A stretch of 57,884 nucleotides of DNA from Alterirhizorhabdus solaris (GCF_007785815.1 NZ_VNIM01000016.1:1-57884); one strand, 5' to 3'. Counted from the first letter of the stretch, positions 26,295 through 35,114 are shown. A program made the numbers and translations. Notes: a model not told the origin generated them from the sequence alone.

Positions 26295-29239
26295 CCGGGC
26301 CGTGGCACTGGCAGGCCTCCCCCTTCGCCCCGCCACCGGCGGCGCGGACGGGGCAGACGCTGTCCGATGCCCTGCTCGACCTGGCGGAAGCGCGGCCGCA
26401 CGCCACCGCGGTGATCGACGGCGGCCGCCGCACCAGCGTGGCCGAACTGGCCGGGCTGGCCGGCGGGCTGGCGCGGACGATCGCGGCGGCGGGCGCGGCG
26501 CCGGGGCCGGTGGCGCTGATCCAGTCGGCCGGGGTGGATGCGGTGGCGGCGTGGTTCGCCTGCGCGATCGCCGGGCGGCCGCTGCTGCTGCTGGAGCCGC
26601 ACAACCCGCCGGGGCGCAATGCCGAGCTGATCGCGCTCGCCGGGGCGACACTGATCCTGCACGATGCGGGTGTGCGCCACGCCGTGCCCGAGGGGCTGGA
26701 CGGGGTGATCGCGATCGTGCCCGATGGCGGCACCGCGCCGTTCGCCCGTGGCGCGGGCCTCGATCCGGCCGCCCCGGCGATGATCTTCCCCACCTCCGGC
26801 TCCACCGGCGAGCCCAAGCTGATAACCTATGCCGCGCGCACGATGCAGGCCAAGATGCAGGCGTCGGTCGGGCTGATGGGGGCCGCGCCGGGGGAGGTGG
26901 TGCTGATCGCCGGATCGCACGGCAATTTCGGCTTCGTCCACCACGCGCTCGTGTTCCTGCTGGCGGGCGGCGCGCTGTGCCTGCTCGATCTGCGCGGGGC
27001 GGGGCTGGCGGCGCTGTTCGCCACGATCCGCGACGAGGGTGTCGGCCATGTCCGCTTCACCCCCTCGCTGTTCCGCGCGGCGGCCGGGCAGCCCGAGGCG
27101 GCGGCGGCGCTGTGTGGGCTGAAGGGCGTGCGCTTTTCCGGTGAGCCGCTGCTGTGGAACGACGTGGAGACGGCGCGGCGCATCCTCGATCCGGCGTGCC
27201 GCATCCAGAACGTGTATGGCAGCACGGAAAGCGCGATCTTCATCTGGACGGACGACCGGGCGCTGGCCGGGGATCGCGCCGTCGCGCCGATCGGGCGGAT
27301 CTATCCGCTGTGGGAGTTCGCCATCAGGGCGGACGCCGACACCGATCCGCGCGAGGGCCGGCTGTTCATCCGCTCCCGCCATCAGGCGCTGGGGGACTGG
27401 AAGGCAGGGCGGATCGACGGCACGCGCTTCCCCGACGACCGCGACGACCTGCGCCTCTACGACACCGGCGACATCGTGCGGCAGGAGGCGGATGGCGCGC
27501 TGACGATGCTCGGCCGCGCCGACCGGGTGGTGAAGGTGAACGGACACCGCATCTCGCTGGCGGAGGTGGAAGCGCACCTGCTGGCGATGCCCGGCTGCGC
27601 GCAGGCCGCCGCGATCGAGCGGCCGGGGCCGCGCGGCGGCACGCTGGCGGCGTTCTTGACCCGCCCGGGCGAGGCAGGCGGCGAGACGGAGGCGCGCGCA
27701 TGGCTCGCCGCCCGCCTGCCCGCCGCGATGGTGCCGGCACGGTTGATGCGGGTGGAGGCGATGCCGCTGTTGCCCGGCGGCAAGCTGAACTACCGTGCGC
27801 TGGCCGCCCTGCTCGACGAAGCGCCGGCAGCGGCGACGGCCGTGACGGCGACGGACGATCTCTCCCGCCTGCGCGCGCTGTGGAACGAGGTGTTGCAGCG
27901 CCCCGCCGCCGATGAAGACCCCGACCGCGACTTTTCCGACCTCGGCGGCGATTCGCTGCGGCTGCTGGAACTGCGGCTGGCGATCGAGCGGGCGTTCGGC
28001 CGGGACATCGATGTCGAGGCGTTCCTCGACCGGCCGACGCTGCGGCGGCTGGCCGGCCTTGCCGGGATCGCCGGCCTCGCCCCGCAGGCGGCGGTGGCGA
28101 CGGGGACGATCGACTTCCGGCGCGTGCGCCCGGCCACCGGCCCGTCGCGCGGGGTGGCGCTGTCGATGCCGGGGTGGAGCGGGGCGGCGGTGGCCGGGCC
28201 GTGGCTGGCGGCCGACACGTTCGCCGGCTTCGACGTATGGGCGTGCAGCGTGACGCTGCCGGTCGCCAACATGGTGGATGACGGGCACTGGCTGGAGGTG
28301 GCGCAGCGCATCGCCGCCGCGGTGGAGGCCGGCGAATGCCCGCCGCCGGCCGTGCTGTTCGGCTATTCGATCGCCGGCTATGTCGCGTGGCTGGTCGACC
28401 GCCTTCTGGCGGCGGGCGGCGCGCGCCCCGGGGCCGTGATCTGCCTCGACACCGTGCCGATGCATCGCCCGGGCCGTCTCGCCAACCGCGCGGCGCGGCG
28501 TGTGCTGGCCACCACTGCTGCGTCCCCGCCGGGGCGGATGCTGCTGCTGCGCCGCGCGGCGTTGCGGCCGATCGTCTCGCCGGGGGTGGTGCGGCTGTGC
28601 TGGACGGCGGCGGATGCCGATCTGGACATCGTGACGGTGCGGACGCTGGAACATCCCGACATGGAATCGACCGCCGTGCTGGAGGCGGTGCGCCCGGCGA
28701 TCGCCGCCTTTCTCGACCGGCGGCCGGTGCCCCAGGCGCCGGTCGCGGTGGAGACGGTGAGCGGGCTGCTGTTCGACCTGATTGCGGGTGAGCAGCCGGT
28801 GACGGCGGAGCGGCTGGCGCGCGTGATCGGCGACCTGCCGAAATCGGGCACGCGGCTGTCGCTGGCGGCGGTGCAGTATCTGGCGGTGGCACATGGCGAT
28901 CTGCCCGCCGCGCGCGCCGCGCTCACCCGGTTGGGGCGGGCCGGGCCGCCATCGCCGGCCCTGCGCTACGCGGCCCGCGTCCTCGACGATCTGGCCGCTG
29001 GCCGGACGATCCGGGGCGCGCCTGTGGCACGCGATCCGGCGATCGGCTCGTTCGCAGCGGTCGATCGGGCGCTGGCGATCCGGTTTGGCGATCCGGGGTC
29101 GCGCGGGCGGGTTGCCGGTTTCGCCCGTCGCGTCGGGGCGATCGCCGGCGCGGGCGGCTGGTGGCGCATGCGATCGGCCGAGGCGTTCGGTCGCAATGCC
29201 CTGACCCGCGCGTGGCGGGCGTTGCGCCGCCGCCGATGA
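26291..29239 (+). CDS. Single-module NRPS-like protein: adenylation - carrier - thioesterase, plus C-terminal extension
   Basis: It should activate one carboxylic or amino acid as its adenylate, load it on a phosphopantetheine arm and release it. The domains of the 982 residues are visible in order. The adenylation domain (about 20-520) has TSGSTGEPK (168-176), YGSTES (309-314), YDTGDIVR, LGRADRVVKVNGHRISLAEVE split over the hinge, and LPGGKLNYRAL (A10 Lys). The carrier has DLGGDSLRL with attachment Ser near 555. The alpha/beta-hydrolase thioesterase has GYSIAG (nucleophile Ser693). A helical, very basic tail of about 150 residues (830-982) is unrecognised. There is no condensation domain, so it cannot make a peptide bond in the classical way. 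It starts at ATG 26291 inside the upstream stop codon. Confidence 0.85.
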   Translation: MTGPWHWQASPFAPPPAARTGQTLSDALLDLAEARPHATAVIDGGRRTSVAELAGLAGGLARTIAAAGAAPGPVALIQSAGVDAVAAWFACAIAGRPLLLLEPHNPPGRNAELIALAGATLILHDAGVRHAVPEGLDGVIAIVPDGGTAPFARGAGLDPAAPAMIFPTSGSTGEPKLITYAARTMQAKMQASVGLMGAAPGEVVLIAGSHGNFGFVHHALVFLLAGGALCLLDLRGAGLAALFATIRDEGVGHVRFTPSLFRAAAGQPEAAAALCGLKGVRFSGEPLLWNDVETARRILDPACRIQNVYGSTESAIFIWTDDRALAGDRAVAPIGRIYPLWEFAIRADADTDPREGRLFIRSRHQALGDWKAGRIDGTRFPDDRDDLRLYDTGDIVRQEADGALTMLGRADRVVKVNGHRISLAEVEAHLLAMPGCAQAAAIERPGPRGGTLAAFLTRPGEAGGETEARAWLAARLPAAMVPARLMRVEAMPLLPGGKLNYRALAALLDEAPAAATAVTATDDLSRLRALWNEVLQRPAADEDPDRDFSDLGGDSLRLLELRLAIERAFGRDIDVEAFLDRPTLRRLAGLAGIAGLAPQAAVATGTIDFRRVRPATGPSRGVALSMPGWSGAAVAGPWLAADTFAGFDVWACSVTLPVANMVDDGHWLEVAQRIAAAVEAGECPPPAVLFGYSIAGYVAWLVDRLLAAGGARPGAVICLDTVPMHRPGRLANRAARRVLATTAASPPGRMLLLRRAALRPIVSPGVVRLCWTAADADLDIVTVRTLEHPDMESTAVLEAVRPAIAAFLDRRPVPQAPVAVETVSGLLFDLIAGEQPVTAERLARVIGDLPKSGTRLSLAAVQYLAVAHGDLPAARAALTRLGRAGPPSPALRYAARVLDDLAAGRTIRGAPVARDPAIGSFAAVDRALAIRFGDPGSRGRVAGFARRVGAIAGAGGWWRMRSAEAFGRNALTRAWRALRRRR

Positions 29240-29356
29240 TCGCCGCGTCTGTCGCGCGAAGGGCGACGAGGCATATTGCCGTCGTGCCGTTCCCGCGTCA
29301 CTGCACGGGGCATGGTCGGCGCGACATCAATGCGTGACCGGCGAAGGGAAAGACGA

Positions 29357-29965
29357 ATGCAGATCGCGGTCCTCACGTTCGACAGGTTCAACGAACTGGA
29401 TTCGTTCGTCGTCGCGGCCATCCTCAACCGGCTGCGGTCGCAGGGGTGGGCGGCGCACATCACCGCGCCGACCGAGGAGGTGACTTCCATGAACGGCGTC
29501 ACCGTGCGCCGCCAGCGCCCGCTGGCCTTTGCCGCCGAGGCGGATGCGGTGATCGTGGGCAGCGGCATCCGCACGCGGGAGATCGCCGCCGATGCCGCGC
29601 TGCTGGCCCAGATCCGCCTCGATCCCGCGCGCCAGCTGATCGGCGCGCAATGTTCGGGCACGCTGCTGCTGGCGAAGCTGGGGCTGATCAGCAGCGTGCC
29701 GGCCTGCACCGATCTGACGACGAAGCCGTGGGTGATCGAGGCGGGCGTGGACGTGATCGACGCGCCGTTCGTGGCCCACGGCAACGTGGCGACCGCCGGC
29801 GGCTGTTTGGCCGCGCCGTATCTGGCGGCGTGGATGATCGCGCGCGGCGCCTCCATCGGCCATGCGCGCGAGGCGCTGCATTACGTCGCGCCGGTGGGAG
29901 AAAAGGCGGCGTATGTCGATCACGCGCTCGGCGTGGTCGCCACCGCGCTCGGTATACCGGCGTGA
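29357..29965 (+). CDS. DJ-1/PfpI family protein (possible isonitrile hydratase relative)
   Basis: A 202-residue single-domain flavodoxin-like protein of the DJ-1/PfpI superfamily. The nucleophile elbow is AQCSGTLLLAKLGL with Cys99, and acidic residues near the N-terminus (FNELDSF, Glu13/Asp15) are placed like the acid partner of the family. The TAGGCLAAPYLAAWMI stretch is typical of the isonitrile hydratase and AraC-associated branch. Members include isonitrile hydratases, glyoxalases and proteases, so the reaction is not proven. ATG 29357 has GAAGGGAAAG upstream; the frame opens earlier at 29276, but the ATG gives the canonical start (QIAVLTFD). It follows the adenylation protein gene by 117 bp on the same strand. 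Confidence 0.8.
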   Translation: MQIAVLTFDRFNELDSFVVAAILNRLRSQGWAAHITAPTEEVTSMNGVTVRRQRPLAFAAEADAVIVGSGIRTREIAADAALLAQIRLDPARQLIGAQCSGTLLLAKLGLISSVPACTDLTTKPWVIEAGVDVIDAPFVAHGNVATAGGCLAAPYLAAWMIARGASIGHAREALHYVAPVGEKAAYVDHALGVVATALGIPA

Positions 29966-30356
29966 TGGCGACCGATAGATCGAGCCGAGCCTGACCAGCG
30001 CCACCGAGTGGATCGACGTGTTCGGGAATCCGGCTGGCGCAGGATGACGCGCCGATGCGATTGCCGGGGGCATCGAGATCCCGCGCGCGCAAACCGGGCC
30101 TGAGCGGCCATTTTACCGGCGCCATGCTCCATGATGCCAGCGGCGATGGGCAGAAACGTGACGGAGCCCGAAGACGACCGACCCCGACCCCGACCCCTGC
30201 GGCCTGCCGCCGGGCCGCGCGATCGATCTTGCAGGAACGCGGCCTGTTCCCCCCACGGGTATGGGCAGGCACGTTACGCGGCAGTCTCGGCCGGCACATG
30301 CCCGCCGATCCGCCGCGTCGTTCCTCCGGCGGGATGCGGCCTGGGCCGCCGTCCGG
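29966..30356. other. Intergenic stretch, no gene supported
   Basis: This 391-bp spacer separates the plus-strand DJ-1 gene from the convergent cytochrome c' gene. Open frames on both strands are short, Arg-rich and without recognisable domains. I see a small CCCCGA repeat near 30180 but no convincing terminator, RNA gene or promoter. Confidence 0.5.
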
Positions 30357-30848
30357 TCAGGAAGGCTTCTTGGGTGCGCGATAGGTGTCGTGGCATTGCT
30401 TGCAGGGCATGGCATCGACCATCAGCGAGGTGACGGCGGCCATGTTGCCGGTCTCGCCCGCTTTCGCCATCGCCTCCGCATTGCGCGAGAAATTCTCCAT
30501 GCGCTTCATGAAATCGTCGTGGTTCGACCAGACCTCATCCCTGGAGCGCCCGCCCGGCGCGATCGTGCGGAAGCTCTCCGTGGACTCCTTGGCGTCGTTG
30601 GCGATCGTGCGCGTCACTTCGGCCAGCCGTTCCGGCGGCTCGATGCCGGCGACGATATTGCCCAGCACCTCGCCCTCCTCGTCGAGCCGCTGCATGATCG
30701 CCTTGCGTTCGTAGATCGGATCGCCCTTCACGCCGGCCGCCGCCACGGGCGCCGCGCCCGTCGCAGACGATCCCGCAAGGCCCATCCCCGCCAGAACGGA
30801 AATGCCGAGGCACACACCCACAGCGGTACGCATATCGAAACCGGTCAT
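30357..30848 (-). CDS. Cytochrome c' (class II c-type cytochrome)
   Basis: A periplasmic four-helix haem protein of 163 residues. The signal peptide is at about 1-38, helices run through the rest, and the haem attachment site CKQCH (Cys149, Cys152, His153) lies at the extreme C-terminus, the position that marks class II cytochromes c. Such proteins bind NO or CO or transfer electrons. ATG 30848 has GGAGG nine bases upstream. It lies just downstream of the TBDR on the same strand (131 bp gap), so the two may share a transcript. A second, divergent class II cytochrome c is on the far side of that TBDR. Confidence 0.88.
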   Translation of the reverse strand: MTGFDMRTAVGVCLGISVLAGMGLAGSSATGAAPVAAAGVKGDPIYERKAIMQRLDEEGEVLGNIVAGIEPPERLAEVTRTIANDAKESTESFRTIAPGGRSRDEVWSNHDDFMKRMENFSRNAEAMAKAGETGNMAAVTSLMVDAMPCKQCHDTYRAPKKPS

Positions 30849-30979
30849 GCTGAGACATCCTCCGTTGCAGGCAGCACGCCGATATCGATCCGGCTTTTGC
30901 CGTCTCCATGGAGAGCGGGCAGGCTGCACCCGAGGGGTAGGAGCGCCCGCTGACCATGTCAAACCGGCCGCGCCCGCCC

Positions 30980-33463
30980 TCAGCGCGAGCCGAAGGCGTA
31001 GCGCAGCTGCACGCCGATCTCGCGCGGGCGGGAGGTGGTGACGACATCGTAGCCGCCCAGCGCGGCGAAGCTGGGGAAGACCGAGTTGATCGTTGCCACC
31101 CGGCTCAATTCGGCCTGCTTGTCGAAGGCATTCTTGGCATAGATGCCGAGATCCCAGATGCTCTCGTCCCCGGTCAGGCCGGCGAAGAGATCGACGACGG
31201 TGTACGACGGCGTTCCCCTAAAGCCCGAGGCCGTGCGGAAATTGCCGAAGTTCGGGTTCCTGCCCTGATAGTTCGCGTTGAACCGCACATAGGCGCCGAT
31301 CGCCGACGTGATCGGCAGTTCGTAGCCGCCGTTGATCGACGCCTGGAACGGTGCCTGCGTGTTCAGCGTCTGGCCCTTGGCCGAGGGGCAGAAGTTGATC
31401 GGGTTGGCCGCCGTGACGGGGGCGGTGCCCGCGCAATCGCCGGGGTTGGCCGGAACGATGCCGCCCTGCGACTTGATCTTCGAGTAACTGAGGTTGAGCC
31501 CCAGCGACAGGTTCTGCACCGGCCGGGCATCGATCTGCAGCTCGACGCCGCGAACCCGGGAATCGATGTTGCTGTAGAAGGCGACGCTGGTCTGCGCCCG
31601 GGCGGCGGAAACCGTGTTGAAATACTGCGTGCCCTGGAAGGTGTTCAGCTGGTTCTTGTAGTCGATCTGGAAGGCGGAGGCGTTCACGCGCAGCCGCCGC
31701 CCGATGCTGGCCTTGAACCCGACCTCGTAGGAGGTGGCCTTCTCCGGGTCCGGCGTGACCAGATCGGCGGGCAGACCCGGGTTGTTGATCGCCGGCAGGC
31801 CGGTGCGAAAGGAGGTGCCGGTCGTCGCATAGACGAGCAGGTCGTCCATGAAATTGTGCGACAGCGAGAAGTTGTACAGCGCCTCGCTGTACTTGTCATT
31901 ATTCTGCTGCTGCGAGTTGCGGAAGCCGTTGGGCAGCGGAGTCTCGCAGACGACCCCGCCTGTATAGACCGGGCTGGCGATGGCGCCGGGCGACGCGAAC
32001 GGGCAGGCGGCGCGGGAGGGCAGCAGCGGGCTGGTGAAGGCGCTGAAGGCCGCGAAGGTCTGCACGTTCAGGTTGACCGGCACCCGATCCCGGATGATGG
32101 CCAGCCCGCCGCTCAATTCGGTCCGGTCGTCGATATGGGCACGGATATTGCCGTAGAAGCTGTCGAACTTCTGGCCGAGCCTGATGTTGGTCAGGCTGTT
32201 CAGGACATAGCGTTCGTTCGGTGTCGTCACCTGCCCCGGACGGGCGGTGAGCGGGCTGCCGAACGCGCCCGGCAGGTATGCGGGCGTGAAATAGTTGATG
32301 CCCTTGCCGCCCGAATGCTTGGAGAACCAGCCGATATCGAAGTCGAACGGCCGGTCCGGATCGGTCAGCGAGGAATAGCGGATCTCGTGCGTGGCGAATT
32401 TCGGCAGGCCGACGTTGCCGAAGGTGGGCGCCGATTCGAAGCCGGGGATGATGTTCAGGACGTCGTTGGCACTGAAGGTGACGTACTGGTTGCGATTGAA
32501 CTGCCGCCCGAAATTGTAGCTGAGCTGCTGGCCGAACACCTCCCAGCTGGCATTGATGGTCAACAGGTCGACGGTGCCCCGGCCGCTGAGCGGCAGATCC
32601 TGCACCGAGCGGCGATCCCCGACGGTCAGCGCCGGGCCGTTGAAATTCGCCGGAATGCCCTGCGCGGCCAGGCCGGGGCTGCCGGTGCCGGCCACCTGCA
32701 CGTACGTCCGCGTGTTCGTGTTGCGGCGCTGGTACATCGCCTGCAGCGAGATCGTGTCCGTCGGCCTGAACAGGATGGTGGCGCGGTAGCTGCGTTCCCG
32801 GAACCTGGGCAATACGTCGCTGTTAACGCTGTAGACCTGGCTTCCCCGGCTCTCCTCGATGTTGGTCGCCAGCCGGATCGCCAGCAAATCCTTGATGATC
32901 GGCACGTTGATCGCGCCCTGCAGGTCGCGGTGCCGGCCCTCGCCGACCAGCCCCTGCACGTAGCCGCCATAGTCGTCGAGATCGGGCTTGCGGGTGGTGA
33001 TCGTCACCGCGCCGGAAATGGAGGGCGCGCCGCGCGTGGTGCCCTGCGGCCCGCGCAGCACCTCGATCTGCCCGACGTCGAACAGCGACTGGATCACCTG
33101 CGCGGGATCGAACGGCGCCTCGTTGAAGTAGATCGGCGTGGCCGGCGTGCCCGACCCCGGCCGCCACGTCACGCCACGCAGCGTGACCGACGTATTGGAG
33201 CCGGCCGCGTTGACGAGGTTCAGGCCCGGCGCGAGCTTCGATATTTCCTCGACGCGGGTGATCGCCAGTTTCGCCAGCGTATTGCCGGTCACCACCTGTA
33301 CCGTCACGGGCACGTCCTGAAGGCTCTCGGCCTCGCGGCGCGCGGTGACGACGATGTCGCTGATCGACTGTTCTTCCGCAACGGCCTGTGCAGGCGCGAT
33401 GGAAGGCGTGAAGGCAGCAAGCGCGGTGCCTGCCGCGAAATAACGAAGCCCGGCTTTCGCCAT
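30980..33463 (-). CDS. TonB-dependent receptor with a variant plug motif
   Basis: An 827-residue outer-membrane receptor. The signal peptide is about 1-27 (ending PAQA). SISDIVVTARREAESLQDVP follows, and the plug reads EVLRGPQGTTRGAPSISGAV in place of the usual GTLFGRNATGGA. Two Cys pairs in predicted extracellular loops (AACPFASPGA with GVVCETP; PGDCAGT with INFCPSAKG) could form disulfides. The barrel ends with an aromatic-Gly strand, VQLRYAFGSR; a terminal Phe is lacking. ATG 33463 is preceded by GGGAGGA. Promoter and operator candidates lie at 33566-33595 and 33512-33526. It is flanked by cytochrome c' genes on both sides, hinting that it serves the envelope redox cluster. Confidence 0.9.
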   Translation of the reverse strand: MAKAGLRYFAAGTALAAFTPSIAPAQAVAEEQSISDIVVTARREAESLQDVPVTVQVVTGNTLAKLAITRVEEISKLAPGLNLVNAAGSNTSVTLRGVTWRPGSGTPATPIYFNEAPFDPAQVIQSLFDVGQIEVLRGPQGTTRGAPSISGAVTITTRKPDLDDYGGYVQGLVGEGRHRDLQGAINVPIIKDLLAIRLATNIEESRGSQVYSVNSDVLPRFRERSYRATILFRPTDTISLQAMYQRRNTNTRTYVQVAGTGSPGLAAQGIPANFNGPALTVGDRRSVQDLPLSGRGTVDLLTINASWEVFGQQLSYNFGRQFNRNQYVTFSANDVLNIIPGFESAPTFGNVGLPKFATHEIRYSSLTDPDRPFDFDIGWFSKHSGGKGINYFTPAYLPGAFGSPLTARPGQVTTPNERYVLNSLTNIRLGQKFDSFYGNIRAHIDDRTELSGGLAIIRDRVPVNLNVQTFAAFSAFTSPLLPSRAACPFASPGAIASPVYTGGVVCETPLPNGFRNSQQQNNDKYSEALYNFSLSHNFMDDLLVYATTGTSFRTGLPAINNPGLPADLVTPDPEKATSYEVGFKASIGRRLRVNASAFQIDYKNQLNTFQGTQYFNTVSAARAQTSVAFYSNIDSRVRGVELQIDARPVQNLSLGLNLSYSKIKSQGGIVPANPGDCAGTAPVTAANPINFCPSAKGQTLNTQAPFQASINGGYELPITSAIGAYVRFNANYQGRNPNFGNFRTASGFRGTPSYTVVDLFAGLTGDESIWDLGIYAKNAFDKQAELSRVATINSVFPSFAALGGYDVVTTSRPREIGVQLRYAFGSR

Positions 33464-33511
33464 GACGTGATCCTCCCCCAAGGCCTTGTCGGCCATTCCC
33501 CCCGAAACCCG

Positions 33512-33526
33512 ATGGCAATTTGCCAT
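33512..33526. promoter_or_regulatory. Perfect 15-base palindrome in the receptor leader (candidate operator)
   Basis: ATGGCAATTTGCCAT has perfect 7-base arms around one central base. It lies between the predicted -10 of the TBDR promoter and its start codon, about 49 bp before the ATG. Its position fits a repressor roadblock site. No regulator gene is close by. Confidence 0.5.
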
Positions 33527-33565
33527 TCGTATGTGATCTGTTCGATCCTGGAGTTCGGAACGATG

Positions 33566-33595
33566 ATGATATGAGTCACTATCGACCGGCGTCAA
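33566..33595 (-). promoter_or_regulatory. Sigma-70-like promoter for the TonB-dependent receptor
   Basis: On the minus strand TTGACG (33595-33590) and TATCAT (33571-33566) are separated by 18 bp. This is among the best -35/-10 pairs in the window. It implies a 5' leader of roughly 95 bases containing the palindrome at 33512. Confidence 0.5.
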
Positions 33596-33728
33596 GCAAT
33601 CGATGCACTTTCGGTTCGCCATGTGCTTTGGTGCATTATTGCCGGTTCTCCGGCGGCGGTGGGGTGTTGCCGGCTTCGTCGAGGCGACAGGAGGGGGCGC
33701 CGTTCGCCGGCGGCGGTTGATTGACATC

Positions 33729-34241
33729 ATGCCGGGTCCGCATAGAACCGGACGACATCATAAATCGGAGTTCACGGCCTTGCTTCGAGTCATCCTCATT
33801 GCCGGAGCGGGCGTGGCGCTGCTCGCGTCGGTCGGCGCATCGGTACAGGCCGCCGCACCGGAGACGATCATTCAGGCGCGCAAGGCCAAGTATCGGGAGA
33901 TCGGCAAGGCGTTCAAGTCGATCAACGACGAAGTGAAGAAAAGCGCGCCGGACAGGGGCTTGATCGGCAGCTCCGCATCGCTGATCGCCGGCAACCTCAG
34001 GCAGGTCGGCAGCCTGTTCCCCGCCGGGTCCGGGCCTTCGTCCGGCGTCAGGACCAAGGCGCTGCCGACGATCTGGACCAAGTGGCCGGAATTCGCACGG
34101 CTGAATGCCGCCGCCACCGGGGAGGCCGGAAAGCTCGTCCTGGCGTCGAGGGGGGCGGACGTGGCGGCGATCGCGGCCCAGGCGCGGTCCCTCGGCAAGG
34201 CGTGCCAGGCTTGCCATCAGCAGTTCCGCGACGAGGACTGA
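33729..34241 (+). CDS. Cytochrome c' (class II c-type cytochrome), second copy
   Basis: A periplasmic haem protein of 170 residues. A hydrophobic signal (about 19-42, LLRVILIAGAGVALLASVGA) is followed by a four-helix bundle, with the family motif KALPTIWTKWPEF (110-122) and the C-terminal haem site CQACH (Cys159, Cys162, His163). The ATG at 33729 leaves an 18-residue polar tail before the signal; a TTG near 33780 would give a more compact signal peptide, so the start is uncertain. It is followed after four bases by the b561-type cytochrome gene, a known partnership in which the membrane cytochrome b exchanges electrons with the soluble cytochrome c'. It is divergent from the TBDR. Confidence 0.87.
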   Translation: MPGPHRTGRHHKSEFTALLRVILIAGAGVALLASVGASVQAAAPETIIQARKAKYREIGKAFKSINDEVKKSAPDRGLIGSSASLIAGNLRQVGSLFPAGSGPSSGVRTKALPTIWTKWPEFARLNAAATGEAGKLVLASRGADVAAIAAQARSLGKACQACHQQFRDED

Positions 34242-34245
34242 GGTC

Positions 34246-34935
34246 TTGCCGATCCCTCCGAAGGCCGGGCCCGGTCCGGGGCGCATCGCGGTGTGGGACG
34301 TGCCTGTCCGCATCGTGCACTGGGCGATCGTCGGGCTGATCGCCTTTTCGTGGTATTCGGCCGAAAACCACATGATGGACTGGCATCGCTATTCGGGCTT
34401 CGCCATCCTCGGCCTTCTGATCTTCCGCATCCTGTGGGGATTCATCGGCTCCAGCACCGCGCGTTTCTCCGCCTTCGTCAGGGGGCCGGCCGAAATACGC
34501 CGTTATGCCGGTACGTTGCGCAAGCGTGCGCCCGGTGCGGGCGTGGGCCACAACCCGGTCGGCGCGCTGAGCGTGCTGGCGCTGCTGCTGGTCATCATGG
34601 TGCAGGTCGGCACCGGTCTTTTCGCGGTCGATGTCGACGGTATCGAATCCGGGCCGCTGTCGGAGCGGGTGAGCTTCGATCAGGGGCGCCTGCTGGCCGA
34701 AGTGCACGAGATCAGCTTTACGGTATTGCAGGTTCTGGTGGTGCTGCACGTCTTCGCGATCCTGTTCTACCTGCTCTACAAGCGAGACAACCTGGTCGGC
34801 CCGATGATCGTCGGAGGCCGGAAGACGGGCGACGTCGCACGCGGCATGACCCGCGCCCCGCGCCGCAACTTCGTGATCGCCGCGACGGTGGCCGCGGTCA
34901 CCGGCTGGTTCATCTCGCAAGGGCTGCACTTCTAG
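34246..34935 (+). CDS. Cytochrome b561-family membrane protein
   Basis: A di-haem inner-membrane electron carrier (Ni/Fe-hydrogenase b-subunit / bacterial cytochrome b561 fold) of about 229 residues. Four to five transmembrane helices carry the haem-ligand histidines: RIVHWAIVG near residue 22, HRYSGFAILG near 45, and VHEISF and VVLHVFAILF in the last core helices. A C-terminal helix (FVIAATVAAVTGWFI) may be a further anchor. No ATG fits; TTG at 34246, five bases after the cytochrome c' stop, or GTG at 34291 are the candidates, and I chose the TTG because it preserves coupling. It likely reduces or is reduced by the adjacent cytochrome c'. Confidence 0.85.
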   Translation: MPIPPKAGPGPGRIAVWDVPVRIVHWAIVGLIAFSWYSAENHMMDWHRYSGFAILGLLIFRILWGFIGSSTARFSAFVRGPAEIRRYAGTLRKRAPGAGVGHNPVGALSVLALLLVIMVQVGTGLFAVDVDGIESGPLSERVSFDQGRLLAEVHEISFTVLQVLVVLHVFAILFYLLYKRDNLVGPMIVGGRKTGDVARGMTRAPRRNFVIAATVAAVTGWFISQGLHF

Positions 34936-35114
34936 CGCGGCTCCCGCGCCGCCCGTCGTTCACGAGGACATGCCTGCCAGAGCGGCACGGTGGTGCCTGT
35001 GCCGTCGATCAGGGCCGCCCGAACCGGCTAAAACGACTCGCCCGCCATCGAACAGCGCACATCCTGTCGGCCCGATCGGCGTATAAACGGCGGAAATCCG
35101 CGAGAACTTCGCTG

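Noticed and set aside
25691-28894. Minus-strand open frame of 1067 codons opposite the adenylation protein
   Set aside because: The plus frame contains all NRPS core motifs; the minus frame has none.
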